Shown: positions 26,043-33,746, numbered from the stretch's first letter. The stretch is 64,000 nucleotides of DNA from Hymenobacter sp. DG25A (GCF_001280305.1 NZ_CP012623.1:1860001-1924000), one strand, 5' to 3'. Made by a program: numbers and translations. Notes: generated by a model not told the origin, from the letters alone.

Positions 26043-26672
26043 ATGGAAAAGGAGCGCATCAAACAAGCCTACCTCGATTACGTACTGCGCAAAGGCAGCC
26101 CGCCGGCCTCGGTGTACAAGCTCACGCAAAAGCTGGGCCTGCCGGAGCAGGAATTCTACCGCTTCTACGCCAACTTCGACGCCATTGACCGGGAGCTGTG
26201 GGCCGATTTTGGCCGTCAGGCTCTTGCTACGGCCGAGAAAGAGCCGGTGTGGGCGCAGTACGGCAGCCGCGAAAAGCTGCTCAGCTTCTACTACACGCTA
26301 CTTGAGATTCTGAAGCGCAACCGCAGCTATGCCCTGCAGTCGTTGCGCCGCTCCCTGCACCGTATGCCCGGCCTCACGCCCCGTGTGCTCGATGATTTCC
26401 GGCAAGAGTTTGAGGCCTTTGTGACGGAGATTCTGCGCGAAGGACGCCGCACGGAGGAAGTAGCCGCCCGCCCCATCATTCAGGATCAGTACCCGCGCGC
26501 CTTCTGGCAGCAGATGCTGTTTGTGCTGGGCTTCTTCGCCAAAGATGATACCGTGGATTTTGCGCGCACCGATGCCGCCGTGGAAAAAGCCGTAACGCTG
26601 AGCTTCGACCTGGTAGGCCGCAACACCCTGGATTCCGCCCTGGATTTCGTGCGTTTTCTGGTGCGCCGCTAG
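26043..26672 (+). CDS. TetR-like transcriptional regulator
   Basis: 209 aa, all helical. Residues about 5-50 (IKQAYLDYVLRKGSPPASVYKLTQKLGLPEQEFYRFYANFDAIDRELW) fit the TetR N-terminal helix-turn-helix, although the recognition helix (PEQEFYRFY) departs from the usual 'skgtlYrhF' form. The rest would be the ligand/dimerisation domain; the ligand is unknown. It lies between photolyase and an ABC1 kinase gene with short gaps, so it may regulate this operon or act with the ABC1 protein. Confidence 0.75.
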   Translation: MEKERIKQAYLDYVLRKGSPPASVYKLTQKLGLPEQEFYRFYANFDAIDRELWADFGRQALATAEKEPVWAQYGSREKLLSFYYTLLEILKRNRSYALQSLRRSLHRMPGLTPRVLDDFRQEFEAFVTEILREGRRTEEVAARPIIQDQYPRAFWQQMLFVLGFFAKDDTVDFARTDAAVEKAVTLSFDLVGRNTLDSALDFVRFLVRR

Positions 26673-26704
26673 CTTGTCTTCCTGCTTATTCTCGTTTCAA
26701 GCTC

Positions 26705-28012
26705 ATGGAAGAAACCTCCAAGTCCCTCGACTCCCTGCCTACTACCAAAGTGGCGCGGGCGGCGCGCTTCGCTAAAACCGGCTTTAATGTGGGTGCCAAC
26801 TACGTGAAGCACTACGCCAAGCGGGCAGTTGGCGCCGAAAGCACCACCCAGGATTTGCATGAGGCAAATGCCGCTGAGCTCTACGGTACGCTGAGCGAGA
26901 TGAAAGGCTCAGTGCTGAAAGTGGCCCAGATGCTGGCCATGGAAAAGAACATTCTGCCCGCGGCCTATGCCGACCAGTTTGCCCAGGCCCAGTACCAAAC
27001 CCCGCCCCTGTCCGGCCCGCTGGTAGTAAAGGCGTTTCGGGATGCATTCGGGAAGTCGCCTTTTGAGGTGTTTGAGGAGTTCGACATCAATGCCCGGCAG
27101 GCCGCCAGCATTGGTCAGGTGCACTTTGCCCGCCAGGAAGGCCGGGAGCTGGCTGTGAAAGTGCAGTACCCCGGCGTGGCCGACAGCATCCGCTCAGATA
27201 TCCGGCTGGTGAAGCCCATTGCCCTTCGTATTCTGGGGCTGGATGAAGCCACCGTGCGGCCTTACCTGCAGGAAGTGGAAACGCGCCTACTGGAGGAAAC
27301 CGATTATGCGCTGGAGCTGCGGCGGGGCCAAGAAATTGCGGCCGCCTGTGCCCACTTGCCCCACCTGGAGTTTGCGCGCTACTACCCCGAGCTTTCTTCG
27401 ACCCGCATCCTCACCATGGACTGGCTGCCGGGTCAGCATTTGAAAGAGTTTCTGGCCACGGCTCCAGCGCAGGAAGTGCGCAACCAGCTGGGTCAGGCAC
27501 TCTGGGACTTCTACATGTATCAGCTTAACGAATTGCGCCAGGTGCACGCCGACCCGCATCCAGGCAACTTCCTACTCCGAACTGATGAAGGCGGCACCTT
27601 GGGTGTGCTGGACTTTGGCTGCGTAAAGGAAATTCCTGCCGAAGTACACCGGCTCTTCACGGCGCTGCTGGCCCCGGAAACCCTCACTGATCCGGCCTTG
27701 CTCACGTCCCTGCTGCAGGAAGCCGGCGTGGTGCGTCCGGAAGACACCGCCGCCAAGCGGGCGTTTTACGTCAGCACGATGCAGGCCTCGCTGGAGTTGG
27801 TAGGCCGCCCTTTCCGGGAGGATACCTTTGATTTCGGCGACCCGGCCTATATGCAGGCACTTTATGCCTTGGGCGACGACCTGATGCAGCAGCCTGAGCT
27901 GCGCCAGCAGCGGGAACCGCGCGGCTCCGAGCATTTCATTTACTTGAACAGAACCTACGTGGGGCTGTATGCTTTCCTGACCGAGCTACGGGCGCGGGTA
28001 CGCACCCGCTAA
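26705..28012 (+). CDS. ABC1/UbiB (AarF) family atypical kinase
   Basis: 435 aa. Family landmarks: the N-terminal motif region GSVLKVAQMLAMEKNILP, the Ala-rich nucleotide loop AASIGQVHFARQEGRELAVKVQYPG with its Lys, and the catalytic stretch VHADPHPGNFLL followed by LDFGCVKEI. The family hallmark KxGQ reads KVAQ here, a Gly-to-Ala change in the segment that gates the active site. Members support quinone or lipid metabolism as ATPases rather than protein kinases. No membrane segment is obvious at the C-terminus. In operon with TetR-like and photolyase genes. Confidence 0.85.
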   Translation: MEETSKSLDSLPTTKVARAARFAKTGFNVGANYVKHYAKRAVGAESTTQDLHEANAAELYGTLSEMKGSVLKVAQMLAMEKNILPAAYADQFAQAQYQTPPLSGPLVVKAFRDAFGKSPFEVFEEFDINARQAASIGQVHFARQEGRELAVKVQYPGVADSIRSDIRLVKPIALRILGLDEATVRPYLQEVETRLLEETDYALELRRGQEIAAACAHLPHLEFARYYPELSSTRILTMDWLPGQHLKEFLATAPAQEVRNQLGQALWDFYMYQLNELRQVHADPHPGNFLLRTDEGGTLGVLDFGCVKEIPAEVHRLFTALLAPETLTDPALLTSLLQEAGVVRPEDTAAKRAFYVSTMQASLELVGRPFREDTFDFGDPAYMQALYALGDDLMQQPELRQQREPRGSEHFIYLNRTYVGLYAFLTELRARVRTR

Positions 28013-28101
28013 ACGGATAATCAGCCTCTAACAGACCCCCGCCTAACATTTTTACCTGTTTTCGCTTAACTACTTATTCACAATCCACTCTCCTTTTTTC
28101 C

Positions 28102-28989
28102 ATGAAAAAAATCTGGACGCTTTGCCTGGCGCTGCTGGGCACAGCCACCCTGGCCTCCGCGCAGACTTCTACCACGGCCGCCAAACCGGTTATGAGCTGC
28201 TGCGCCAAGCCGGCGGCCAACCAGCAAGCCACTGAAGCCTTTGCCATGCTGGCCACCAACGAGGAATTCTCCGGCGGCCACGATGCTCCCCTGCCCTATG
28301 AGTACCAGGGCCCCGGCGAGATGATTGAATTCAAAACCACCGACGGCCAGACTGCCCGCGGCTTCGAAATCAAAAGCAACGTGCGCTCCGATAAGTATCT
28401 GTTTGTGATCCACGAGTGGTGGGGCCTGAACGACTACATCAAGAAGGAAGCCGCCCGCTTTGCCACTGAGCTGAAAGGCGTCAACGTTATTGCCCTCGAC
28501 CTTTATGATGGCAAAGTGGCGGAAACGGCAGATGAAGCCGGCAAGCTGATGCAGGCTGTGCAAACGGCCCGCGCCGAGGCCATTATTAAAGGTGCTATCC
28601 TGCATGCCGGCCCCAAAGCGCAGATTGCCAGCGTTGGCTGGTGCTTCGGTGGTGGCTGGTCATTGCAAACGGCCCTGCTGGCCGGCCCCAAAGCGGTAGG
28701 CTGCGTGATGTACTACGGCATGCCGGAGAAAAGCGTAGACCGCCTCAAAACGCTGAACACCGATGTTCTGGGCATTTTTGCCGCCCAGGATCAGTGGATT
28801 TCCCCCACGGTAGTGGCCGAATTTGTACGCGACATGGCAACGGCCAAGAAGAAGGTGACCATTAAAAACTACAATGCCGACCACGCCTTCGCCAACCCCT
28901 CCAACCCCAAATACAGCCAGGAATACGCCGAGGACGCCCACGCGCTGACGGTAGCTTACCTGCGCAAAAACTTCAAGCTGAAAGGCTAA
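28102..28989 (+). CDS. Secreted dienelactone hydrolase family protein
   Basis: 295 aa alpha/beta hydrolase with a signal peptide (MKKIWTLCLALLGTATLASAQ), so exported, unlike cytoplasmic dienelactone hydrolases. The Cys-Asp-His triad is visible: Cys181 in GWCFGGG, Asp230 in AAQDQWISP, His261 in NADHAFANP. The conserved HEWWGLN (104-110) forms the oxyanion region. A CC pair at 33-34 of the pre-protein lies in the linker after the signal. The substrate is unknown; exported members likely act on esters in the periplasm. Confidence 0.88.
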   Translation: MKKIWTLCLALLGTATLASAQTSTTAAKPVMSCCAKPAANQQATEAFAMLATNEEFSGGHDAPLPYEYQGPGEMIEFKTTDGQTARGFEIKSNVRSDKYLFVIHEWWGLNDYIKKEAARFATELKGVNVIALDLYDGKVAETADEAGKLMQAVQTARAEAIIKGAILHAGPKAQIASVGWCFGGGWSLQTALLAGPKAVGCVMYYGMPEKSVDRLKTLNTDVLGIFAAQDQWISPTVVAEFVRDMATAKKKVTIKNYNADHAFANPSNPKYSQEYAEDAHALTVAYLRKNFKLKG

Positions 28990-29026
28990 CGCTCTGCGGC
29001 AACTTTCAAATTTCAAATTACCCTTG

Positions 29027-29066
29027 CACACGCCTTCCCGGATTCCGGGAAGGCGTGTTGCTTTTA
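29027..29066 (+). terminator. Intrinsic terminator after the dienelactone hydrolase gene
   Basis: Perfect 14-base arms ACACGCCTTCCCGG / CCGGGAAGGCGTGT with a 3-base loop, then TGCTTTTATAG. It ends the upstream transcript 40 bp after its stop, so the Mpo1-like gene at 29120 probably has its own promoter. Confidence 0.85.
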
Positions 29067-29119
29067 TAGGAATTGTGAAACGCCTATTTTTAAACAAAAC
29101 TGCTCTATCCCTCCCCGCT

Positions 29120-29593
29120 ATGTCCACCACCTTGAATGCTTTATTGGCCGAATATGGTGAAAGCCACCAAAACCCTACCAACAAGCTGGTGCACTGGATA
29201 TGCGTGCCGCTGATAATGTTTTCCCTTTTGGGGTTGTTATGGTCGGTACCTATGCCGGCGGGGGTGCATGCACTTAGTCCGTGGCTGAACCTGGCTACGG
29301 TAGTAATGGTACTGGCCGTGGTGTATTATTTCCGGCTCTCCGTGCCGCTGGCCATTGGCATGGTGCTGATTACTGTAGTAATGGCAATGGGCATCCGGCT
29401 GATTGATGCCGAATCTGGTTTACCGCTCTGGACCATCAGCCTCATCATCTTCGTGCTGGCCTGGGTGGGACAATTCTGGGGGCATAAAGTAGAAGGCAAA
29501 AAGCCCAGCTTTCTGAAGGATCTGCAATTTCTGCTCATTGGCCCGCTGTGGCTGCTGCACTTTGTATACCGGCGACTGGGATGGCAGTATTAA
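29120..29593 (+). CDS. Mpo1-like (DUF962) integral membrane protein
   Basis: 157 aa from ATG 29120 (MSTTLNALLAEYGESHQNPTNKLVHWICVPLIMFSLLGLLW). The opening 'Y..sH.np.N...H.igvPl' is diagnostic of DUF962, whose yeast member Mpo1 is an iron-dependent dioxygenase of 2-hydroxy fatty acid alpha-oxidation; the His residues of the first segment (SH and VHW) are kept, and so is a late GH in FWGHKVEGKKPSFLKDLQFLLIGPLWLL. Four membrane segments. Bacterial function is inferred, not shown. Confidence 0.85.
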   Translation: MSTTLNALLAEYGESHQNPTNKLVHWICVPLIMFSLLGLLWSVPMPAGVHALSPWLNLATVVMVLAVVYYFRLSVPLAIGMVLITVVMAMGIRLIDAESGLPLWTISLIIFVLAWVGQFWGHKVEGKKPSFLKDLQFLLIGPLWLLHFVYRRLGWQY

Positions 29594-29661
29594 TATGAAA
29601 GCTGGCAAAGTATCTGCTTCCTTCGCCCTCTCATTAAAACGCCTGTCATATAAACCCTTAC

Positions 29662-29763
29662 TGTCATCATGAGTAAAGCGAAGGACCTTCTCACACTGAA
29701 ACGATAATCGTCACAACGACTCGTTCTAGCGTGATAAGGTCCTTCGCTTTACTCAGGATGACA
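29662..29763. repeat. Palindromic intergenic repeat, family 1, copy a
   Basis: About 102 bp imperfect palindrome: ends TGTCATCATGAGTAAAGCGA and its complement TTTACTCAGGATGACA, inner arms GAAGGACCTT / AAGGTCCTTC, and a centre resembling ACGATAATCGT...ACGACTCGT. Lies between the convergent DUF962 and phhA genes, where it may also act as a terminator. Other copies are at 32840, 33747, 36575 (half), 56418 and 57481. Confidence 0.88.
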
Positions 29764-29792
29764 GGAAATTTAGTGGGGGGGATAGCTCTGGC

Positions 29793-30569
29793 TTATTGCG
29801 CTAAACGGGCCTTAAGTTGAACCAGGCTTTCGGCCAGCTGGTCCATGCTTTCCAGCACGAAGTACAGCTCCTGAAAGTGGTCTTTCTCGAAGGGCGTGGT
29901 AAGTACCCCATCCAGGCTGAACTCCAGGCGGGTGGGTTTTTCGCTGAGGCTGAACTTCACTTCTCCATGTGAGGATAGCAGGCCGGCCCCGTAGATGCGC
30001 AGCCCGTCGGGCTGGCGCAGCAGGCCAAACTCGGCGGTAAACCAGTATAGGCGCGTGAACAGCTCCAGGGTGGCGGGCCAACGCTCAAATTGCTGCACCG
30101 CGGCTTCACCCAGCTCTTGCAGGAAGCAGGCAAACTCCGGGTTCATCAACAGCGGTACATGGCCAAACACGTCATGGAACATGTCGGGCTCTTCCAGGTA
30201 ATCCAGCTGCTCCAGCTTGCGCAGCCACGTGGTAGCGGGGAATTTCTTATCAGCCAGCAGGCCAAAGAAAACGGCATCATCCACAATGCCCGGCACTACT
30301 ACCAATTCCCAGCCGGTAAGGGCCCGCAGGCGCGGGTTTACCTCTGCAAAATCCGGAATGGCATGGCGGTGAAAACCTATCTGCCGCAGCCCTTCCAAGA
30401 AAGGCTCGGCCGCCCGCCCCGGCAGCAGCGCCGACTGCCGGTCGAACAGCAATTGCCACACGTGCTGGTCGGCGGCGGTGTAGTGGGCGTATTGCTGCTC
30501 CATGAGCGGCAGCGCGGCCAGCGCGGTGGCGGTATCGGAAAGCAGAAAATCGGAGGAAGAAGTCATCAT
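29793..30569 (-). CDS. phhA: Phenylalanine 4-monooxygenase (first of two tandem paralogues)
   Basis: 258 aa single-domain aromatic amino acid hydroxylase: converts Phe to Tyr with tetrahydropterin, O2 and iron. The iron ligands are in PDMFHDVFGHVPLL (two His) and the Glu of LYWFTAEFGLL; GAGLLSSHGE is also conserved. No regulatory ACT domain, as usual in bacteria. Transcribed from its own promoter (30751-30780) through a leader ORF with clustered Tyr codons and a terminator, so expression is likely controlled by attenuation that senses Tyr-tRNA, the product of the reaction. An adjacent ATG at 30566 is an alternative start. Confidence 0.92.
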   Translation of the reverse strand: MMTSSSDFLLSDTATALAALPLMEQQYAHYTAADQHVWQLLFDRQSALLPGRAAEPFLEGLRQIGFHRHAIPDFAEVNPRLRALTGWELVVVPGIVDDAVFFGLLADKKFPATTWLRKLEQLDYLEEPDMFHDVFGHVPLLMNPEFACFLQELGEAAVQQFERWPATLELFTRLYWFTAEFGLLRQPDGLRIYGAGLLSSHGEVKFSLSEKPTRLEFSLDGVLTTPFEKDHFQELYFVLESMDQLAESLVQLKARLAQ

Positions 30570-30593
30570 AAAAAATTAAAAAAGAGAAGAGCG

Positions 30594-30634
30594 AAAAAAG
30601 AAAAAGCCTGCCTCCGCTGAGCGGAAGCAGGCTT
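30594..30634 (-). terminator. Attenuator terminator in the phhA leader
   Basis: On the minus strand AAGCCTGCTTCCGC-TCA-GCGGAGGCAGGCTT followed by TTTCTTTTTT: a strong intrinsic terminator between the leader ORF (stop at 30659) and the phhA start (30569). Upstream, GAGGT at the leader end can pair with ACCTC at about 30645, giving an alternative structure. Placement after a Tyr-codon leader makes it an attenuator rather than a plain terminator (inference). Confidence 0.85.
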
Positions 30635-30658
30635 GAGAAGCATGTCGGAGGTGAGTGC

Positions 30659-30745
30659 TTAACCTCGCTGACACGCCGTAGCCGCTCCGCTCCTGGCGGG
30701 AGCGTAATAAGCGTAGGCGTAATAGCGGGTAACAAACCGAATCAT
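30659..30745 (-). CDS. Leader peptide with clustered Tyr codons (attenuation of phhA)
   Basis: 28-codon ORF. The first 16 residues read MIRFVTRYYAYAYYAP: Tyr at positions 8, 9, 11, 13 and 14, plus Phe4. It starts 5 bp after a TATCTTTA -7 box, so the mRNA may be nearly leaderless, and ends 24 bp before the attenuator hairpin. By analogy with trp, phe and his leaders, ribosome stalling at Tyr codons when Tyr-tRNA is scarce would favour antitermination and raise phenylalanine hydroxylase, which makes Tyr. Confidence 0.8.
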   Translation of the reverse strand: MIRFVTRYYAYAYYAPARSGAATACQRG

Positions 30746-30750
30746 GGAAG

Positions 30751-30780
30751 TAAAGATATTGGTGAAACCGGAATAAACAA
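30751..30780 (-). promoter_or_regulatory. Bacteroidetes-type promoter of the phhA leader
   Basis: -33 TTG (30780-30778), 19-base spacer, -7 box TATCTTTA (30758-30751), close to the Bacteroidetes consensus TTG-N19-TAnnTTTG. It begins 4 bp after the stop of the upstream paralogue, so phhA can be transcribed independently. Confidence 0.7.
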
Positions 30781-30784
30781 GCCG

Positions 30785-31528
30785 CTAGACGGTTTTCAGC
30801 TGCCAGTTGGTAGAGAGCAGGGCGGCCAGCTCAGCTACACTTTCCGTGAGCTGCTCCCAATTAGGGAGCACAAAATACTGCTCCTGAAAGCGTACTTCCG
30901 TGAAAGGCGTATGCAATACGGAAGCAAGGTCGAAGTCGCGGCGGATGGTTTCATCGTCTACGCAGTGGTGCGTTTCGCCGGCCGAGGAAAGCAGACCCGC
31001 CCCGTAGATGCGCGGCTTGCCTTCTTCCATCACCAACCCAAATTCTACTGTGAACCAGTAGAGCGCGCGCAGGCGCTGCAACCCCTGCACATCGTTCAGG
31101 TGCAGGCGGGCTACGTGGCCCAGGAAGTGGAGGAAGTTGGCAAACGCCGCGTCCGTCAGCAACGGCACGTGCCCGAAGACATCATGAAACAGGTCGGCTT
31201 CCTCAATGAAGTCGAACTGCCGCATGGGCCGGATCCAGGTAGTGGCGGGAAACTTCTTCTCGGCCAGCAAGGCAAAGAAGGGGGCATCATCTACCATACC
31301 GGGCACCGCTACCAGCTCCCAACCCGTGTAGGCTTGCAGCCGCTCGTTCACTTCTTCAAACTTAGGAATGGCGTTGCGGTGAAAGCCAATGCGCTTGAGA
31401 CCCTGCGCAAAGGCGGAGCAGGCCCGCTTGTGCAGCAGCGCAGTCTGGCGGTCGAACAGAACCTTCCATACTAATTGGTCCTGAGCAGTGTACTGGTCGT
31501 AGTGTTGCGCGAACATCGTATTGGACAT
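30785..31528 (-). CDS. Phenylalanine 4-monooxygenase paralogue (second of the tandem pair)
   Basis: 247 aa, same fold and iron site as the gene at 29793 (FHDVFGHVPLL; ALYWFTVEFGLV; GAGLLSSAGE) but clearly diverged, for example CVDDETIRRDFDLASVLHTPFTE. Start ATG 31528 (MSNTMFAQHYDQYTAQDQ) aligns with the paralogue; the frame is open to 31627 but that part is the leader region. The start codon follows directly on the U-tract of a terminator hairpin (31531-31564), so transcription must read through it. Whether both enzymes use Phe, or one has another aromatic substrate, cannot be told from sequence. Confidence 0.9.
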   Translation of the reverse strand: MSNTMFAQHYDQYTAQDQLVWKVLFDRQTALLHKRACSAFAQGLKRIGFHRNAIPKFEEVNERLQAYTGWELVAVPGMVDDAPFFALLAEKKFPATTWIRPMRQFDFIEEADLFHDVFGHVPLLTDAAFANFLHFLGHVARLHLNDVQGLQRLRALYWFTVEFGLVMEEGKPRIYGAGLLSSAGETHHCVDDETIRRDFDLASVLHTPFTEVRFQEQYFVLPNWEQLTESVAELAALLSTNWQLKTV

Positions 31529-31530
31529 AA

Positions 31531-31564
31531 AAAAAGCCCGGCTCCTGGAAGGAGTCGGGCTTTT
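31531..31564 (-). terminator. Attenuator terminator abutting the start codon of the second phenylalanine hydroxylase
   Basis: Minus strand AAAAGCCCGACTCCT-TCC-AGGAGCCGGGCTTTT (one mismatch) with the T-tract running into TTTATG, the start codon. Such placement leaves no room for another function than control of read-through. Lies 35 bp after a short leader ORF (31688-31599). Confidence 0.85.
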
Positions 31565-31598
31565 GAGGTTTTCAGCGAGTAAGTAGCATGTAGCGCTC

Positions 31599-31688
31599 TT
31601 AGCTTCCGTACCGGCAATGCAGCCCAACTCCGTTTCGCATATTGCGAATCGGGGTTAGATAAAAGCATTTCACGGATTGGTTCTGCAT
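31599..31688 (-). CDS. Putative leader peptide upstream of the second phenylalanine hydroxylase
   Basis: 29-codon ORF, beginning MQNQSVKCFYLTPIRN and ending GLHCRYGS. It contains a Phe-Tyr pair (9-10) and a late Tyr26, a weaker aromatic signature than the paralogue's leader. It starts 8 bp after a perfect TATATTTG -7 box and is followed by the attenuator hairpin, the same layout as at 30594-30780. A chance ORF remains possible. Confidence 0.5.
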   Translation of the reverse strand: MQNQSVKCFYLTPIRNMRNGVGLHCRYGS

Positions 31689-31696
31689 ACTGATTG

Positions 31697-31704
31697 CAAA
31701 TATA
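31697..31704 (-). promoter_or_regulatory. -7 promoter element upstream of the second leader ORF
   Basis: TATATTTG on the minus strand matches the Bacteroidetes -7 consensus TAnnTTTG exactly. No TTG lies at the ideal spacing upstream, so the -33 part is weak. It would start transcription about at the leader ATG (31688). Confidence 0.5.
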
Positions 31705-31791
31705 TAGGCAACAGCTAATTACTTGTATCTGAAACAGGGAATTATTTTTTCGAGAAGGCTAAAACAGCCCTTCCAGCTCAAAATAAGCCCG

Positions 31792-32805
31792 TTACTCCAG
31801 CTCCTGCCGCAGGGCATACACCCGGCGCAGGTTCCGGATCAGGCGCTCCGACTCCGCGAAGTTCAGCGTCTGCTGCCCATCGGAGGCGGCTTCTTCCGGC
31901 TTTTCGTGCGCTTCGTAGATGATGCCATCAGCACCAGCCATTACGCCGGCCAAGGCCATGGGGGCCACATGCTCTCGAATGCCAATGCCGTGCGACGGGT
32001 CTACAATAACGGGCAGATGGGTTTTCTCTTTCAGGATGGGCACGGCGTTCAGATCCAGCGTATTGCGCGAGGCCGTTTCAAATGTACGGATGCCCCGCTC
32101 GCAGAGAATCAGCTTTTCATTGCCCCCGGAAAACACGTATTCCGCCGAAGAGAGCAGCTCTTCAATGGTGCCGGAAATTCCGCGCTTAATCATCACGGGC
32201 TTATCTACGCCGCCCAGGGCATCCAGTAGGTTGAAGTTCTGGGTGTTGCGCGCGCCTACCTGGAACACATCCACGTAATCGTGCATCTCCTCTACCTGCG
32301 ACACCTGCATTACCTCCGTCACAATCTTGATGCCGCGGGCCCGGGCCATCTGGTGAAATAGCTTCAGGCCATCCATGCCCAAACCGCGGAAAGAGTACGG
32401 TGAGGAACGGGGCTTAAACACGCCGCCACGCATGATCCGCACGTCATTATCCACCAGGTGCTGCATAATCAGCTCCATCTGGGCTTCGCTCTCAATGCTG
32501 CACGGGCCGGCGGCCAGCGTGAGGCTCCCCTCTCCTATCCGCACACCGTCGCCGAGGTCCAGCACGGTGGGGCGCACGCGCCATTTGCGGCTCACCAGCT
32601 TGTAGTCGTCGGATACCCGATGAATATCGAGGATGCCCGGCAGCTGCCCGATGGCGCGCAGGTCGATATCGGCTTTGCCGATAGCCACCAGGTAGTGGGC
32701 GCGCTGGGTTTTTACATCGGTTACTTTGTATTTGAGCGCCTGAATGCGGGCTTCAATATCCGCCTGAGCAGCGGCTGAAATATTGGGTTCGAGTTGGATG
32801 ATCAT
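31792..32805 (-). CDS. aroF: 3-deoxy-7-phosphoheptulonate (DAHP) synthase, type I-beta with N-terminal regulatory domain
   Basis: 337 aa first enzyme of the shikimate pathway, joining PEP and erythrose 4-phosphate. Residues 1-70 form the ferredoxin-like domain seen in Thermotoga-type DAHP synthases, which mediates feedback by aromatic amino acids; the catalytic barrel shows LAAGPCSIES, GGVFKPRSSPYSFRGLG, GARNTQNFNLL, LCERGIRTFE and PVIVDPSHGIG with the metal Cys, His and Glu. It is the last gene of the trp operon, so precursor supply is co-regulated with Trp synthesis. Confidence 0.92.
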   Translation of the reverse strand: MIIQLEPNISAAAQADIEARIQALKYKVTDVKTQRAHYLVAIGKADIDLRAIGQLPGILDIHRVSDDYKLVSRKWRVRPTVLDLGDGVRIGEGSLTLAAGPCSIESEAQMELIMQHLVDNDVRIMRGGVFKPRSSPYSFRGLGMDGLKLFHQMARARGIKIVTEVMQVSQVEEMHDYVDVFQVGARNTQNFNLLDALGGVDKPVMIKRGISGTIEELLSSAEYVFSGGNEKLILCERGIRTFETASRNTLDLNAVPILKEKTHLPVIVDPSHGIGIREHVAPMALAGVMAGADGIIYEAHEKPEEAASDGQQTLNFAESERLIRNLRRVYALRQELE

Positions 32806-32839
32806 CGGGAGAAAAGAAAACCAAGAAGGAAAATCAATC

Positions 32840-32940
32840 TGTCATCCTGAACTTGCGAAGGACCTTCTGCATGTTGAACGACCATCGTAACAACGACTCG
32901 TGCTTGCGTGAGAAGATCCTTCGCTGAGCTCAGGATGACA
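32840..32940. repeat. Palindromic intergenic repeat, family 1, copy b (between trpA and aroF)
   Basis: About 101 bp: TGTCATCCTGAACTTGCGAA at one end and GCTGAGCTCAGGATGACA at the other, inner arms GAAGGACCTTCT / AGAAGATCCTTC and the centre GAACGACCATCGTAACAACG. It fills most of the 149 bp trpA-aroF gap and could shape or end mRNA between the two genes. Confidence 0.88.
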
Positions 32941-32954
32941 GGAGTAATAGGGAA

Positions 32955-33734
32955 TTACTGAAGCACCGACTGCACAAAGCGGCTGGCAGCGGCCGGGGCA
33001 TCTTCGGTGTCATCGAGGGCGCGGATCAGGGCGGAGCCGATGATGGCGCCTTCGGCAAACTGGCAGGCATGCTGGAAGGAAGATTTGTCGCCGATGCCGA
33101 AACCGATTAAGCGCGGGTTGCGCAGCTTCATGTCTTCGATGCGCTGAAAATAAGCATCCTGCACCCCTTCGGCCTGGGTATTGGCCCCACCCGTAGTGCC
33201 AGGGCCGGATACCAGGTAGAGGAAGGAATCCGTCAGGTCATCGATGCGGCGGATGCGCTCAGGGGCGGTTTGCGGCGTGATGAGGAAAACCGGGCGCATG
33301 TTATAGCGCTGGAAGATTTCCTGGTATTCGGCCACGTAGTCGTCCAGGGGCAGGTCGGGCAGAATGATGCCGTCCACTCCCACCGCCGCTGCTTCCCGGC
33401 AGAAGTTTTCCACCCCAAATTGCATCACCGGGTTCAGGTAGCCCATGAGCAGAATTGGCGTATCAGGCACGTGGCTCCGGATATCAGCCAGCTGGCGAAA
33501 CAGCACCCGCAGGTTCATGCCGTTTTTCAGCGCCACAGAGCTGCTCTGCTGAATGACGGGACCATCGGCCAGGGGGTCAGAAAAAGGCATCCCGATTTCA
33601 ATCAGGTCTGCGCCGGCCGTGGTCAGGGCCGTAAGCAGCGGCACCGTGGAATCCAGCGTGGGGTAGCCGGCCGTGAAATAGATATTGAGCAGGCCTTTCT
33701 GCTTTTTATCGAAGACGTTTTTTATTCGATTCAT
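32955..33734 (-). CDS. trpA: Tryptophan synthase alpha subunit
   Basis: 259 aa TIM barrel that cleaves indole-3-glycerol phosphate to indole, which is channelled to TrpB. Motifs: LLNIYFTAGYP, LIEIGMPFSDPLADGPVIQQSS (catalytic Glu and Asp), GVDGIILPDLPLDD, PGTTGG and GFGIGDKSSF. ATG 33734 (MNRIKNVFDKKQKG) is used; an in-frame ATG at 33752 lies inside the neighbouring repeat and is rejected. Confidence 0.95.
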   Translation of the reverse strand: MNRIKNVFDKKQKGLLNIYFTAGYPTLDSTVPLLTALTTAGADLIEIGMPFSDPLADGPVIQQSSSVALKNGMNLRVLFRQLADIRSHVPDTPILLMGYLNPVMQFGVENFCREAAAVGVDGIILPDLPLDDYVAEYQEIFQRYNMRPVFLITPQTAPERIRRIDDLTDSFLYLVSGPGTTGGANTQAEGVQDAYFQRIEDMKLRNPRLIGFGIGDKSSFQHACQFAEGAIIGSALIRALDDTEDAPAAASRFVQSVLQ

Positions 33735-33746
33735 TGTAATTCTTTC

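Noticed and set aside
31471..31668. 65-codon minus-strand frame overlapping the second hydroxylase start
   Set aside because: It runs through the attenuator hairpin and into the hydroxylase gene out of frame; the shorter ORF 31688-31599 fits leader architecture better.
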